The notes under the pieces were generated by a model that was not told the DNA's origin, did no database searches, and worked only from the letters and a program-made list of their open reading frames with translations. Positions 28,001 to 37,323 of a DNA stretch of 64,000 nucleotides are shown piece after piece (the first letter of the stretch is position 1; the number at the start of each line of letters is the position of its first letter). The stretch covers positions 1 through 64,000 of the forward strand of contig NZ_MIJE01000003.1 of NCBI RefSeq assembly GCF_001730225.1. Reading direction: 5' to 3'. This DNA is from Desulfuribacillus alkaliarsenatis. GTDB taxonomy: Bacteria > Bacillota > Bacilli > Desulfuribacillales > Desulfuribacillaceae. The position numbers and the translations under genes were made by a program.

Positions 28001-28345
28001 AAATTTGCTGCATTAGGCTTCAAACTCTATGCTACTCCGACAACGGCTAAGGCACTTGCAGAAGCTGGGCTGGAGGTGCAGGAAGTTCCTTGGCAGCATG
28101 TGCAAATACGGGAAATGTTCCGTCGAAAAGAAATTAATCTTGTATTAAACATCCCTACACTAGGAAAAGACCCAAATCGTCAAGGCTTTAAGCTAAGAAG
28201 GTTAGCTGTAGAATTTGGAGTTGGTTGTCTAACTGCCCTAGATACAGCAGAAGCACTATGCCAAAGTATTGAAGAGCAGGATAAATACTTGCCATTCACG
28301 CTGGAGGAATTTCTCGGTGGGGAGTTCTTGCAGCAGATTAAATAA
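25040..28345 (+). CDS. carB: Carbamoyl-phosphate synthase, large subunit
   Basis: An 1101-residue CarB with two homologous ATP-grasp halves: the first makes carboxyphosphate and carbamate, the second phosphorylates carbamate. Each half begins with a VIGSGPI(I/R)IGQ motif (near residues 10 and 585), and each carries an EVNPR(V/A)SR metal-binding segment. The C-terminal MGS-like allosteric domain is about residues 960-1090. The start is TTG 25040, overlapping carA by 13 bases, with AAAGGTG upstream. Downstream, 516 bases with two structured repeats separate it from argF. Confidence 0.96.
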   Translation: MPRIESIRKVLVIGSGPIIIGQAAEFDYAGTQACNALKEEGIEVVLVNSNPATIMTDQGIADKIYIEPLTVRSLKQIIARERPDGLLPTLGGQTGLNLAVKLSEAGILDEYNVKLLGTSLEAIQKAEDRDLFRTLMLEIGQPIPESEIIDNLVEAEQFAARVGFPLIIRPAYTLGGSGGGIVDDHEQLREVVSRGLSQSPIGQVLIEKSIKGWKEIEYEVMRDSNDTCITICNMENLDPVGVHTGDSIVIAPSQTLTDCEYQLLRTASLDIIRALKIEGGCNVQLALNPFSFEYCVIEVNPRVSRSSALASKATGYPIAKVAAKIAIGLHLDEILNPVTGLTYASFEPALDYVVVKIPRWPFDKFPEANRTLGTQMKATGEVMSIARTIEGALLKAVRSLELKVQTLRHPKFADWTLEQLTEKLSQEPDDLRLFVLAEALRKGMTVNKVRALTEIDPFFTEKILNIVHWEDEVKKSKLDFVSAEKMRTWKKVGFSDAYIADLLNEGIKARTSTDESISFSNKSKYEQRWISELDVRRKRKQLKVLPAYKLVDTCAAEFPATTPYYYSTYTGEDEVEQTDKEKILVIGSGPIRIGQGIEFDYCSVHAIWALKEAGYEAVIINNNPETVSTDFNVADRLYFEPLTLEDVLNIAEKEQIKGAFVQFGGQTAINLVHGLVEYGIEILGTSVEGIDLAEDRDKFRKLLDRLNIPQTIGAMAENVEEALKVAADIGYPLMVRPSYVIGGRAMQVIHEQSELERYLEEAVDVSPGRPVLLDQYLPGKEVEVDAVADDEVVLIPGIFEHIERAGVHSGDSMAVYPPQNVSQQVLDTLIQHTTNIAREMKVRGLINIQYVVVDEVVYVLEVNPRASRTVPIISKITDTPLVQMATRVGLGESLKAMGYESGLIPNRDFVAVKAPIFSFEKMSNVDISLGPEMKSTGEVLGIARNFVGGLGKVFATGHIREAAESQQPGLLCSITNREKEAGIELIKKFAALGFKLYATPTTAKALAEAGLEVQEVPWQHVQIREMFRRKEINLVLNIPTLGKDPNRQGFKLRRLAVEFGVGCLTALDTAEALCQSIEEQDKYLPFTLEEFLGGEFLQQIK

Positions 28346-28360
28346 TGATGTATTGGTGAC

Positions 28361-28541
28361 GTGCTTGGAACGGGTTCAACTCACTCACAAGGCTTGCGAC
28401 TTTGATAGTACTAAGCTCGACTTCCGATAGCTTCAAACTCGACTTCGTCTCAGACAGGTGAAGCTTGCATCGGAAACCTTCACTAAGTACTATTAGCAAA
28501 GTCTCCAGCAAAGTTTGCTCCGTCGAACCCATCCCAAGCAC
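28361..28541 (-). repeat. Structured intergenic repeat, copy 3A
   Basis: 181 bp. The outer arm GTGCTTGGAACGGGTTC (28361-28377) pairs with 28525-28541; the two imperfect positions are G:U on the minus strand. The inner stem TAGTACT (28406-28412) pairs with AGTACTA (28486-28492). The central stem TCCGAT..GCTTCA/TGAAGC..ATCGGA encloses the loop. With 3B it fills the carB-argF gap. Confidence 0.88.
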
Positions 28542-28602
28542 TCGGTAACGCTAAGTTGATGAATATGCAATCATGTGTAACTGTTATGTTTATGTAGCTA
28601 CA

Positions 28603-28791
28603 GAATAGTTGGCTCGGTGTCGATGAGCGAACTTTGGCGCAAGCATTTAGTAGTGCTAGGCGATGAGCTGGCAAGTTAAGCTCCACCTGTTTGAGCCGAA
28701 CAGGCGAGTTTGGAGCTTTGCCAGCTTTGAGCCATAGCAATACTTAATGCTGGAGACTATAGTGAGCGAATTGATGCCGAGTCAACTATTC
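28603..28791 (+). repeat. Structured intergenic repeat, copy 3B
   Basis: 189 bp. The outer arm 28603-28624 pairs with 28770-28791: 22 positions, 18 Watson-Crick and four G:U on this strand. Inner stem AGCATTTAGTAGTGCT/AGCAATACTTAATGCT; central stem GAGCTGGCAA..AGCTCCA/TGGAGCTTTGCCAGC with loop CCTGTTTGAGCC. It diverges from copy 3A across a 61-base spacer. Confidence 0.88.
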
Positions 28792-28861
28792 GCTGATATA
28801 CTTACAATCAATCTTTTCTTTTAAATAAACGCAACACAAACTTTGAAACGAGGTGCATGAA

Positions 28862-29803
28862 TTGAACATGAACATATTAAGCGCCCTAAAAGGTAAGGAT
28901 TTTCTTAAACTAGCTGATTTTTCAACGGAAGAAATATTAGCGTTGTTAGAGCTTGCAGCTGATATGAAGGCAGGAAAGGGACCAGTCAAGCCACTTGCAG
29001 GCAAAACATTAGGTATGATTTTTCAAAAATCTTCAACAAGAACTAGGGTATCCTTCGAGGTGGGGATGCTGCAGCTTGGTGGTCATCCGTTGTTTTTAAG
29101 CAACAATGATCTTCAACTAGGTCGTGGCGAAACAATATACGATACAGCTAAGGTTTTATCAAGATATTTAGATGGAATTATGATTCGGGCCCATGGTCAT
29201 GAGCAGGTTGAGGAACTGGCGGAACACGCAGATATCCCAGTGATTAATGGACTGACAGACTCATATCACCCATGCCAGATGATGGCCGATATGCTAACAA
29301 TACAGGAGCATAAAGGTAAGCTCAAAGGTTTGAAAATAGCCTATATCGGTGATGGAAACAATGTAGCCCATTCGATACTAATCGGTAGTGCGAAGGTGGG
29401 TATGGACGTGGCGATTGCTTCGCCAGTTGGCTATGAGCCAGACGCAGATATTGTAGCTCAGGCTGAAGGATTTGCTAATGAGCAAGGTTCAACCGTAGTT
29501 ATTACGAATGACCCAGTAGAAGCAGTTAAGGACGCAGATGTCATTTATACTGATGTGTGGGCGAGTATGGGCCAAGAAGCTGAGCAGGATGAGCGCGTAC
29601 AGAAGTTTACAGGCTTCCAAGTAAACGAGGAATTGTGTAGCCACGCTAAATCTGACTTTATCTTCTTACATTGCCTACCAGCCCATCGAGGCGAAGAAGT
29701 ATCAGCAGAAATTATTGACGGTAAGCATTCGGTAATCTTTGATGAGGCGGAAAATCGCATGCATGCCCAAAAGGCAATTTTAGTTGCTTGTATGGCAGAC
29801 TAA
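28862..29803 (+). CDS. argF: Ornithine carbamoyltransferase
   Basis: A 313-residue OTCase making citrulline from ornithine and carbamoyl phosphate. The carbamoyl-phosphate site FQKSSTRTRVSFE (about residues 48-60), HPCQMMAD and the ornithine-site HCLPAHRGEEV (catalytic Cys) are intact. I prefer the TTG at 28862, 6 bases after GAGGTG; the ATG at 28868 is an alternative, and the GTG at 28853 is part of the ribosome-binding site. Last gene of the classic arg-car operon, cut off from carB by repeats 3A and 3B. Confidence 0.95.
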   Translation: MNMNILSALKGKDFLKLADFSTEEILALLELAADMKAGKGPVKPLAGKTLGMIFQKSSTRTRVSFEVGMLQLGGHPLFLSNNDLQLGRGETIYDTAKVLSRYLDGIMIRAHGHEQVEELAEHADIPVINGLTDSYHPCQMMADMLTIQEHKGKLKGLKIAYIGDGNNVAHSILIGSAKVGMDVAIASPVGYEPDADIVAQAEGFANEQGSTVVITNDPVEAVKDADVIYTDVWASMGQEAEQDERVQKFTGFQVNEELCSHAKSDFIFLHCLPAHRGEEVSAEIIDGKHSVIFDEAENRMHAQKAILVACMAD

Positions 29804-29896
29804 TATATTGCATAACGGGCGTAAAAAGTGTACGATATGTATCGTTACATATATACTAAAAATTACAGGTAATCCAAATATGAAAGGAAGTTCGTT

Positions 29897-31099
29897 ATGG
29901 GTAAAGAAAAAATTATTTTAGCTTATTCTGGTGGTTTAGATACTTCAGTAGCTATTAAGTGGCTTCAAGAAAAGTACGATTATGATGTTGTAGCAGTTGC
30001 TTTGGATGTAGGAGAAGGTAAGAATTTAGATTTTGTTAAGGAAAAGGCGCTTACTATTGGCGCTGTTGAGTCTTATGTGCTTGATGCTCGTGAAGAGTTT
30101 GCTAACGAGTTTGCTTTACCAGCACTACAAGCAAATGCATTATACGAATCAAAATACCCATTATCAGCGGCACTATCCCGTCCGTTAATTTCCAAGAAGT
30201 TAGTAGAAATTGCTGAAAAAGAAGGAGCTACAGCGGTAGCACACGGTTGTACTGGAAAAGGAAACGACCAGGTTCGTTTTGACGTATCAGTAACAGCGTT
30301 AAATCCAGATTTGAAAATTATTGCACCAGTTCGTGAATGGGCAATGTCTCGTGATGAGCAGATTCAATACGCTCAAGAAAGAGGAATTCCAGTACCAATA
30401 ACTAAAGAAAACCCTTACAGTATTGATGAAAATCTTTGGGGGCGTAGCTGTGAGTGTGGAGTGTTAGAGGATCCATGGGCAGAGGCACCAGAAGGAGCGT
30501 TTGACTGGACGAACCAAATCAGTGAAACTCCAGACGAAGCTGAATATATTGAGATTGATTTCGAAGCGGGCGTTCCAGTAGCTTTAAATGGCGAAAGATA
30601 TCCTTTATATGAACTGATTGCTAAATTAAATGCAATTGCAGGCAAGCATGGTGTTGGTCGTATAGACCACGTTGAGAACCGCCTTATTGGTATCAAGTCA
30701 AGGGAAGTATACGAAGCTCCAGCAGCAATGGTATTAATCCAAGCCCACAAGGAGATTGAATTTTTAACATTGCCAAAGGAAGTAATTCAATTTAAGCCAA
30801 TTATTGAGAAGCAATATACTCAATTAATTTATGACGGACTATGGTTCTCTGCATTAAGAGATGCATTAGACGGGTTCCTAAAAGAAAGCCAAAAAACCGT
30901 AACTGGAACAGCTCGCGTGAAGCTACACAAAGGATCATCATTTGTAGTAGGTAGAAAATCTGAGAAATCCCTATACAACCATGACCTAGCAACGTATAAG
31001 CCAGAGGATACATTTGACCATAATGCGGCAATTGGCTTTATAACGCTTTGGGGCCTACCAACAAAGGTATACGCAACAGTAAACAAAAAAGACAAGTAA
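29897..31099 (+). CDS. argG: Argininosuccinate synthase
   Basis: A 400-residue ArgG that condenses citrulline and aspartate using ATP. The N-terminal P-loop of the N-type ATP pyrophosphatases, [15 protein letters not shown], is at residues 9-23; [13 protein letters not shown] near 115 and [13 protein letters not shown] near 175 are also typical. GAAAGGAAG lies upstream of the ATG. The 93-base gap after argF has a short hairpin (ACGAT/ATCGT near 29833) but no clear terminator or promoter. In B. subtilis argGH is a separate locus; here it follows argF directly. Confidence 0.97.
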   Translation: MGKEKIILAYSGGLDTSVAIKWLQEKYDYDVVAVALDVGEGKNLDFVKEKALTIGAVESYVLDAREEFANEFALPALQANALYESKYPLSAALSRPLISKKLVEIAEKEGATAVAHGCTGKGNDQVRFDVSVTALNPDLKIIAPVREWAMSRDEQIQYAQERGIPVPITKENPYSIDENLWGRSCECGVLEDPWAEAPEGAFDWTNQISETPDEAEYIEIDFEAGVPVALNGERYPLYELIAKLNAIAGKHGVGRIDHVENRLIGIKSREVYEAPAAMVLIQAHKEIEFLTLPKEVIQFKPIIEKQYTQLIYDGLWFSALRDALDGFLKESQKTVTGTARVKLHKGSSFVVGRKSEKSLYNHDLATYKPEDTFDHNAAIGFITLWGLPTKVYATVNKKDK

Positions 31100-31274
31100 T
31101 GCAATATTATTAAGCTAACAAATCTAAGCACTATAAATACCGTAAGTTATATTACAAATATGGTTATGGTTAATAATATTTTCAAGTTAAAAATAGTTAC
31201 TATTGAATTCCTATCTGCCCTTTTTTGGGTGGGTAGGTTTCATACTACTAAGTATATAAAGGGGTTAACATATT

Positions 31275-32642
31275 ATGAAACTATGGGGTGGAAGATTTAC
31301 AAAATCAACCCATAAGCTAGTTGACGAGTTCACAGCTTCTGTAATGTTTGATCAAAAGCTTGCCATGGAAGATATTGAAGGCAGTATTGCCCACGTTTCT
31401 ATGCTTGGCAAACAAGGGATTATTCCAGCAGAAGATGCACAAACAATTAAAGAGGGCTTATTTATAATCCGCCAGCGTATTGAGAAGGGTGAGTTTGAGT
31501 TTTCTGTAGCTGATGAAGATGTACATATGAATATCGAAAAGGCACTGATTGAAGAGGTTGGGTCTGTAGGTGGCAAACTCCACACTGGACGTAGCCGTAA
31601 TGATCAGGTTGCTACAGATATGCATTTGTACCTATGTAATCGTATGCGTGAGGTTATTGAGTTGCTTAAAGGCCTGCAGCAGGTTTTAGTGAATAAAGCG
31701 GAAGCTAATATTGATACTGTAATTCCAGGTTATACACACCTGCAGCGAGCGCAGCCAGTATTATTTGCCCATCATATGATGGCGTACTTTTGGATGTTCC
31801 AACGCGATGTTGAACGCTTCCAGGATGCACTAAAGCGTGCCGATATGCTACCACTAGGGGCAGGTGCAATGGCTGGGACAACCTTCCCGATTGACCGTGA
31901 ATATGTGGCAGAGCAATTAGGTTTTTCAAAAATATACGAGAACAGTCTTGACGCTGTAAGTGATAGGGACTATATCCTTGAGTTTTTATCGGATTCGGCA
32001 ATTACAATGATGCACATGTCGCGCTTTTGTGAAGAGCTTGTGCTATGGTCAAGTACAGAGTTTCAATTTATTGAACTAGATGATGCATTCTGTACGGGCA
32101 GTAGTATTATGCCACAGAAGAAAAATCCAGATGTAGCAGAGCTAGTGCGTGGCAAGACAGGCCGAGTTTATGGGCATTTAATGTCATTGTTAACTGTGAT
32201 GAAATCCCTACCTTTAGCATATAACAAGGATTTACAAGAGGATAAAGAGGGTATGTTTGATGTTGTAGATACATTGAAGATGTCGCTAACGCTGTTTGCC
32301 CCGATGATTGAAACGATGAAGCTAAACGAAGATGTATTGAAGCGAACGGTTAACCAAGATTTTGCCAATGCGACTGATTTAGCAGATTATCTCGTTCGCA
32401 AGCAGTTACCATTCCGTGATGCCCATGAAGTAATAGGCAAGACTGTATTGTACTGCATTCAGAATCAGAAGTTTTTACCAGATTTAACAATGGAAGAGTA
32501 TAAGCAGTTCTCAGACCTGTTTGAAGATGATGTATACGAAGTTATTAATCCAATAAACGTAGTGAACGCTAGAAATGTTCATGGAGGAACAGCGAAGCCA
32601 CAGGTATTAGCAGCAATTGAAAAGGCGAAGGCACTGCTTTAA
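31275..32642 (+). CDS. argH: Argininosuccinate lyase
   Basis: A 455-residue ArgH that splits argininosuccinate to arginine and fumarate, the last step of the pathway. It belongs to the fumarase/aspartase superfamily; the signature loop [12 protein letters not shown] with catalytic Ser is near residue 280, and [12 protein letters not shown] near 110 binds substrate. AAAGGGG lies upstream of the ATG. A hairpin with several G:U pairs (about 31211-31235) lies in the gap after argG, without a strong T run. A terminator follows at 32706. Confidence 0.97.
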   Translation: MKLWGGRFTKSTHKLVDEFTASVMFDQKLAMEDIEGSIAHVSMLGKQGIIPAEDAQTIKEGLFIIRQRIEKGEFEFSVADEDVHMNIEKALIEEVGSVGGKLHTGRSRNDQVATDMHLYLCNRMREVIELLKGLQQVLVNKAEANIDTVIPGYTHLQRAQPVLFAHHMMAYFWMFQRDVERFQDALKRADMLPLGAGAMAGTTFPIDREYVAEQLGFSKIYENSLDAVSDRDYILEFLSDSAITMMHMSRFCEELVLWSSTEFQFIELDDAFCTGSSIMPQKKNPDVAELVRGKTGRVYGHLMSLLTVMKSLPLAYNKDLQEDKEGMFDVVDTLKMSLTLFAPMIETMKLNEDVLKRTVNQDFANATDLADYLVRKQLPFRDAHEVIGKTVLYCIQNQKFLPDLTMEEYKQFSDLFEDDVYEVINPINVVNARNVHGGTAKPQVLAAIEKAKALL

Positions 32643-32705
32643 CATAGGATTGAGCGCAGTTTCAATATAAAATTCAATATGATATTTTGAGAGGTTATTT
32701 ATTAA

Positions 32706-32752
32706 CTGGATGGTAGCAAAGCGTTATGCTAAATGGACCATTCGGTTTTTTT
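32706..32752 (+). terminator. Terminator after argH
   Basis: CTGGATGGT (32706-32714) pairs with ACCATTCGG (32737-32745), including G:U pairs, followed by TTTTTTT. It ends the arginine cluster. Confidence 0.7.
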
Positions 32753-32767
32753 GTCGTTGTAGGCAGT

Positions 32768-32835
32768 GTTTTCTATAAGATTAGTTTTCTATAAGTTTAG
32801 TTTTCTGCAAAGCTAGTTTTCTGTAAGATTAGGTT
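32768..32835 (+). repeat. 16-bp degenerate tandem repeat, four units
   Basis: Units beginning GTTTTCT start at 32768, 32784, 32800 and 32816, and a weak fifth starts at 32832. The array runs into the 3' end of the carbonic anhydrase gene on the opposite strand, whose stop codon (32829-32831) lies inside the array. Confidence 0.85.
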
Positions 32836-33392
32836 TTATCGTGAATAATTACCTCAACTGTACCTTTCTCCAGACTAAACAACAACCCATGTACTAAAAT
32901 TTCATTAGGAATAAACGGATTGTTTTTAATTAACGAGACAGCTTTCCGTATGTTGTCTGTAGGATTATGAAAAGATTCAACCCAGTTTGTCAAATCAGTG
33001 CGTATCGATTCAATTGAGTCTGCAGTAATGCCTCTTGCAAGCATTTTGTTAATCAAGCTATGTGGTGTTATTGAAGTCATACCGCAATCAGTGTGACCGA
33101 TTATGATAATTTCTTTAACTGCTAACTCATAGATTGAAATAATTATACTTTTTATTGTCTCACCAAATTGATCTGATACGATATTACCAGCATTTTTTAT
33201 AACTTTTGCCTGCCCACAACTAATTCCAATGGCTGATTCTAAATAGCCGATTAAGCGTGTGTCCATACATGTTATTATTGCTAATTGCTGATTAGGGTAT
33301 TTAGAAGGCTTAACTGCTTCCTCGACAGGGTTAGCATTTATCTCAGATGTAAATTGTAAGTTGTGGTTTAAAATTTTTTTAATCAAAGGCAT
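32829..33392 (-). CDS. Beta-class carbonic anhydrase
   Basis: A 187-residue beta-carbonic anhydrase, interconverting CO2 and bicarbonate. The zinc ligands and catalytic pair are visible: C42-x-D44-x-R46 in TCMDTRL and H100-x-x-C103 in GHTDCGM. It resembles the short YtiB/YvdA-type enzymes of bacilli. It lies between the arginine/carbamoyl-phosphate genes and flagellar genes on the minus strand. Supplying bicarbonate to carbamoyl-phosphate synthase is a possible link, but this is only inferred from proximity. The next genes on the other side run away from it. Confidence 0.92.
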   Translation of the reverse strand: MPLIKKILNHNLQFTSEINANPVEEAVKPSKYPNQQLAIITCMDTRLIGYLESAIGISCGQAKVIKNAGNIVSDQFGETIKSIIISIYELAVKEIIIIGHTDCGMTSITPHSLINKMLARGITADSIESIRTDLTNWVESFHNPTDNIRKAVSLIKNNPFIPNEILVHGLLFSLEKGTVEVIIHDKT

Positions 33393-33506
33393 ACAAACAC
33401 CAACTTTTATAAATTGTAGAAATTATAAAACAACCAGTTCACGAACATATTGTTTGTTGATGTAAATTTTACTATCACATGACATTTAAAACAAGTAATA
33501 ATGCAT

Positions 33507-33532
33507 TAAGATTACCTGATTTTATCCGATAA
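33507..33532 (+). promoter_or_regulatory. Possible sigma-D promoter before the FliK-like gene
   Basis: TAAG (33507-33510), 14 bases, TCCGATAA (33525-33532), close to the flagellar consensus TAAA-N15-GCCGATAT. It lies 85 bases before the FliK-like start. Confidence 0.5.
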
Positions 33533-33616
33533 TAAGTATGTTATAGCAAGTGTAATTAAAATTCACAAATAACAATAGTTAAATATAGATTCTTGATAGA
33601 ACGTTGGTGAACAAAC

Positions 33617-36439
33617 ATGGAAATTACAAGTCAAATAGCAGCTAACGGTAGAAATGCTCAGGATAACAGAGCGGAATTACGTCCAGGGCAAGTAGTATCA
33701 GTTAATGTGAAAGAACGCATTTCAGATAGGGAAGCAATCGTGTCCGTAAGAGGACAGGAGATTCGCGCAACCTTTGAAGGGAAAATGCCTCAAGGTGAGC
33801 GGATGTTAGTAGAAGTTCGCAGCAATGATGCACAAGGTGTAACGGTACGTGCAATGGATGATGCCAGTGTACGTGTTTCTGGTCGTGGTTCAGTTGATGC
33901 AGATATACAACAAATTGCCCGTCAGTTTGGCGAAAAATTATCGCCAGATTTACGCCAAGCACTGCGTATAGTCGTTGATTCAGGAACACCATTATCTAAA
34001 GAATTAGTGCAGCATGTGCGGGCTTTTTTAGATACACGTTTCGATGCGGGTTCGGGAAATCCTAGTCAGATAGAGGCAATGAATCGCCTAGATAATAAAC
34101 TAGCGACACTTCAGGCGGCTGTTGGAAAAAATTTAAACATTAGCAATGTCCACCTACAGGCAATTCATGAAGCGCTTCATGGAAGCAACCTAGCAGATGC
34201 AGTTAAGAATTTAAGAAGTGAACTCGGGCAACTGCAGCGTGATGGCTATGTCAATCAAGAGCTACTTCAGAGCTTAACTTCTCTCAACACGAAGGATTTT
34301 CTGATTAGTGTTGTAACAAAAAAGATGGCCGAAGTCGGCAATGAATTCCGTGATCTTCGTAGAGATATCACAAAAAATATTAATAATGTTATTCGTACAC
34401 TGGAGACAGGTGTAAGAGGTGCGGAACAAGCTGCTCAGCGTATGATAGAACCTACGATTCAAATGCTTGAACGGGCAATTTTAAAAAGCGATATGTTTCT
34501 TTTCACCGATATGAAAACTGAGAAGAAACTTATGAAGGCAACTGCTGACCTAGAAGCCGCGAGGGCACTACTAGCAAAGGGTGACCGTCAAGCTGCTCTA
34601 AAATTAGTCCAACAGGTACAGGACACCATAAGCAATTTAAAATGGAAGCCATCTGCAGATAGAGTGCAACGTTTCGTTATGGAGGGGCAACAACAGCTAG
34701 AACAACTTAAACAAATAGGAAACCGTCAGGCGGCTATTGGTGACCGTCAACTTACAGTTGCTCAACAGACGCTTTTATCTAATACAGCAGGCGCTAATCA
34801 ATATGTCTTAGGTGTCGATAAAGACACAATGTCAGCTCGACAAGTCTTTGACTTCATGCGCTCATTAGGATTAAATCACGAGAGTGAAGCGGCTCAAAGG
34901 CTAGTAGCAGAGCTTTCTGGTAAAGGAACTAAAGGAAATTCTCAAGCAAACCAGCTTCCAAACACCTGGCCGACAGCGAGGAATATTGAATCAGCACAGG
35001 CTACGACAATGCAATTAACTAGGGAAGCACAAGAGTTACTACAACGCCCAGTAATTCGTGACGCTATCATCCAAGCACTAAATCAGCCAAGGCAAGGGAT
35101 AGCAAGTGCACAAGCAAATATGCAAGCGCCGGCAGGAGCCCAGCAGCAGGTAGCAGCCCATAATATGACGGCAGCGCAAATACAAGTACAACTATTAAGC
35201 CAACTGGCATTATATAAAAGCACTGTAACTCCAGGAGGAGATTTACAGACATCATTACAAGAATTACAGCGAACAATCACTGGAGCAGGCCGACAAGAGA
35301 TTCCCCAGGATGTAATGCAAAGGGTTTCGCAATTAGAGCAGAATGTAAGGCAGTTGGATCAGTTCAAGCAGCAGACGACCAACACTAATGTTGATCCAAG
35401 AATCCTAGCAGAGCGCAATCAACTGCAGCAAGCGGTTGGTAGACAGATGACGGAGCTGTTAAGTCTAGTGCAAAGGCAGGAATCACAGCAATCACAACAA
35501 TCCCAGCAATTACAAGCTAATCCTGCCCAGAATACGGCTACTCAACAAACTCAACAGCAATCAACGCAGCAACAACCAGTGGCTAATTCGCAGCAATTTC
35601 TATCGAATATGCAGCAGATGTTAACAAAGATAAGTACGGCTACAAGACAGGGAACTGACGTACAGCCGTTATTACAAGAACTACACCGTTCAATTATCAA
35701 TGCTGAACGACAAGGGATGCCGCAACAATTAATGCAAAAGCTCGAGCAACTAGAGCGAAATATACAACAAACTGATCAATTGCAGCGAACAGAGCAGGTG
35801 CTAAGGCATATTGACCCTAAACATAGAAGTCCGCAACTATTGCAACAATTATTAAACCACCTGCAGGGAGAAGCAGGACAGCAAAAAAACTTGAAAACAG
35901 CCGTTATGGAGCTTATAAAGCAAAACGTTGCTCAAAGAGCTTTAGGCCAGCAGAACGCCGAGCAAACCCTAGCCCAGCTAACGGGACAACAATTGCTTAG
36001 TAAAGGAGATTCACAGTCAAATAATCAATCGATGTTTTTCCAGCTACCAGTGGCTTTTCAGGAGCAAATTAATAATCTGAAAGTATTTATCAATGGAAAA
36101 GGCAAACGAGAAAAAATTGATTGGGAGAATTGCAGTTTATACTTTTTACTAGAAACAAAAAAACTAGGGGAAATCGGTATTCAAATCTCGGCCACTAATC
36201 GAAATCTATCAGTCACAGTCAAAAACGATACCCCAGGTTTACAAAGATTTTTTGACCCATTAATAGAACGCTTTAAAGAACAGCTAGACGAGGTGGGTTA
36301 CCATATAATGGGTGTTAAATTTTCAAAGCTTACAGAAGAAAAGGAAAAGCAGGCAAACCCTAGTAAGACAGGGGATGAAAACGGCAAGCAAGTAGACAGT
36401 GGAACATATAAACAGAAAGGATTTGACCTTAAGATATGA
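33617..36439 (+). CDS. FliK-like flagellar hook-length control protein (YlqG-like)
   Basis: A 940-residue protein. Its C-terminal part (about 805-905; SLYFLLETKKLGEIGIQISA, then NDTPGLQRFFDP) resembles the FliK C-terminal domain that switches the flagellar export gate; the long middle is Gln-rich and helical. An internal duplication is visible: SLQELQRTITGAGRQEIPQD (near 540) and LLQELHRSIINAERQGMPQQ (near 680), each followed by a similar QLEQNVRQLD/QLERNIQQTD segment. The next gene, overlapping by 4 bases, encodes an FhlB-like protein, the same pairing as ylqG-ylqH of B. subtilis. The ATG has only a weak ribosome-binding site. A tape-measure role is possible but unproven. Confidence 0.75.
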   Translation: MEITSQIAANGRNAQDNRAELRPGQVVSVNVKERISDREAIVSVRGQEIRATFEGKMPQGERMLVEVRSNDAQGVTVRAMDDASVRVSGRGSVDADIQQIARQFGEKLSPDLRQALRIVVDSGTPLSKELVQHVRAFLDTRFDAGSGNPSQIEAMNRLDNKLATLQAAVGKNLNISNVHLQAIHEALHGSNLADAVKNLRSELGQLQRDGYVNQELLQSLTSLNTKDFLISVVTKKMAEVGNEFRDLRRDITKNINNVIRTLETGVRGAEQAAQRMIEPTIQMLERAILKSDMFLFTDMKTEKKLMKATADLEAARALLAKGDRQAALKLVQQVQDTISNLKWKPSADRVQRFVMEGQQQLEQLKQIGNRQAAIGDRQLTVAQQTLLSNTAGANQYVLGVDKDTMSARQVFDFMRSLGLNHESEAAQRLVAELSGKGTKGNSQANQLPNTWPTARNIESAQATTMQLTREAQELLQRPVIRDAIIQALNQPRQGIASAQANMQAPAGAQQQVAAHNMTAAQIQVQLLSQLALYKSTVTPGGDLQTSLQELQRTITGAGRQEIPQDVMQRVSQLEQNVRQLDQFKQQTTNTNVDPRILAERNQLQQAVGRQMTELLSLVQRQESQQSQQSQQLQANPAQNTATQQTQQQSTQQQPVANSQQFLSNMQQMLTKISTATRQGTDVQPLLQELHRSIINAERQGMPQQLMQKLEQLERNIQQTDQLQRTEQVLRHIDPKHRSPQLLQQLLNHLQGEAGQQKNLKTAVMELIKQNVAQRALGQQNAEQTLAQLTGQQLLSKGDSQSNNQSMFFQLPVAFQEQINNLKVFINGKGKREKIDWENCSLYFLLETKKLGEIGIQISATNRNLSVTVKNDTPGLQRFFDPLIERFKEQLDEVGYHIMGVKFSKLTEEKEKQANPSKTGDENGKQVDSGTYKQKGFDLKI

Positions 36440-36729
36440 TTCAAAAGCATTTTAACCAAAAGCGGAAAAAAGAACTTGAAGGTCCGTCGGCTGCCGCTCT
36501 ACGTTTTAAAGAAGGTGAAGATGATAAGCCAGTAGTCGTTGCCCATGGGAAAGGGGCAGTGGCCCAGCGCATTTTAGATTTAGCGAAAGATAATGAAGTG
36601 CCAATGCAAGAAAATCCTTCTCTCGTACTAGATTTGATAGATATGGATTTAGGGTCTAACGTCCCACCGCAGCTTTACCACGTTATAGCGGAAGTACTAA
36701 TTATGCTAGAGGAAATAGAAAACTCCTAA
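36436..36729 (+). CDS. FhlB-like protein (FlhB C-terminal domain, YlqH-like)
   Basis: A 97-residue protein equal to the cytoplasmic C-terminal domain of the export switch protein FlhB (AALRFKEGEDDKPVVVAHGK near residue 20; PPQLYHVIAEVLIMLEEI near the end). It has no membrane part, and the autocleavage motif NPTH is replaced by GPSA at the matching place, so it should not self-cleave. In other species FhlB can substitute for the cleaved FlhB fragment. It overlaps the FliK-like gene by 4 bases, which supports a joint role at the export gate. Confidence 0.85.
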   Translation: MIQKHFNQKRKKELEGPSAAALRFKEGEDDKPVVVAHGKGAVAQRILDLAKDNEVPMQENPSLVLDLIDMDLGSNVPPQLYHVIAEVLIMLEEIENS

Positions 36730-36746
36730 GTAAAATGAAAAACTAG

Positions 36747-36773
36747 TAAACATATAGTGTGATTTGTCGATAA
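36747..36773 (+). promoter_or_regulatory. Sigma-D promoter for fliS and flagellin
   Basis: TAAA (36747-36750), exactly 15 bases, GTCGATAA (36766-36773), differing little from TAAA-N15-GCCGATAT. It lies about 65 bases before fliS and would drive late flagellar expression of fliS and flagellin. Confidence 0.75.
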
Positions 36774-36839
36774 ACATTATAGAAAGTCAAAGGACGGGAA
36801 GTAATTCACACGGATGTGAACTCACAGGAGGTGCAGTGT

Positions 36840-37307
36840 TTGATTAATACAAGCACATTGACAAAAGAAGAACTATACAAGATGAAGCCAGAGGAAATAA
36901 CTTTATTACTCTATCAAGCATTAACAAAAAACATAGAGGATTCAATTCAAGCAATTAAAAGAAAAGATTTTGGCAAAGCAAATCAAAAGCTTCAGCGATC
37001 TAACGAAATAGTAGAACGGCTAGGAGTTGGGATTAACTACGAAGCAGGTGTTATTGCGGACCAGTTGCATGTACTATACAACTACATGAGCGATAAACTC
37101 TTCCAAGCTAACGTACGCAAAGATATCGAAACATGCGAAGAGGTTTTGAAAATCACAAATCGTATAGCAGACGGTTGGATACAATCTATGGCAAGTCATA
37201 AATCAGGATCTAAGCTCAATCAAGCTATTAAGAAAAAGAGTTCATATGAAGAACAGCTAGACTTCAATATGGAAAATGACAAGGCAGGATATAAAAAATC
37301 CATTTGA
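36840..37307 (+). CDS. fliS: Flagellin export chaperone FliS
   Basis: A 155-residue FliS-like helical protein. FliS binds the C-terminus of flagellin to stop premature polymerisation. The pattern KMKPEEITLLLYQALTKNIE followed by KANQKLQRSNEIVERLG and LYNYMSDKLFQANVRKD matches the four-helix fold of the family. The start is TTG 36840, 6 bases after AGGAGGTG; an upstream GTG at 36816 would include the ribosome-binding site in the protein. It lies directly before flagellin under a sigma-D promoter, rather than beside fliD and fliT. Confidence 0.85.
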   Translation: MINTSTLTKEELYKMKPEEITLLLYQALTKNIEDSIQAIKRKDFGKANQKLQRSNEIVERLGVGINYEAGVIADQLHVLYNYMSDKLFQANVRKDIETCEEVLKITNRIADGWIQSMASHKSGSKLNQAIKKKSSYEEQLDFNMENDKAGYKKSI

Positions 37308-37323
37308 TTTTAGGAGGCGTAGT

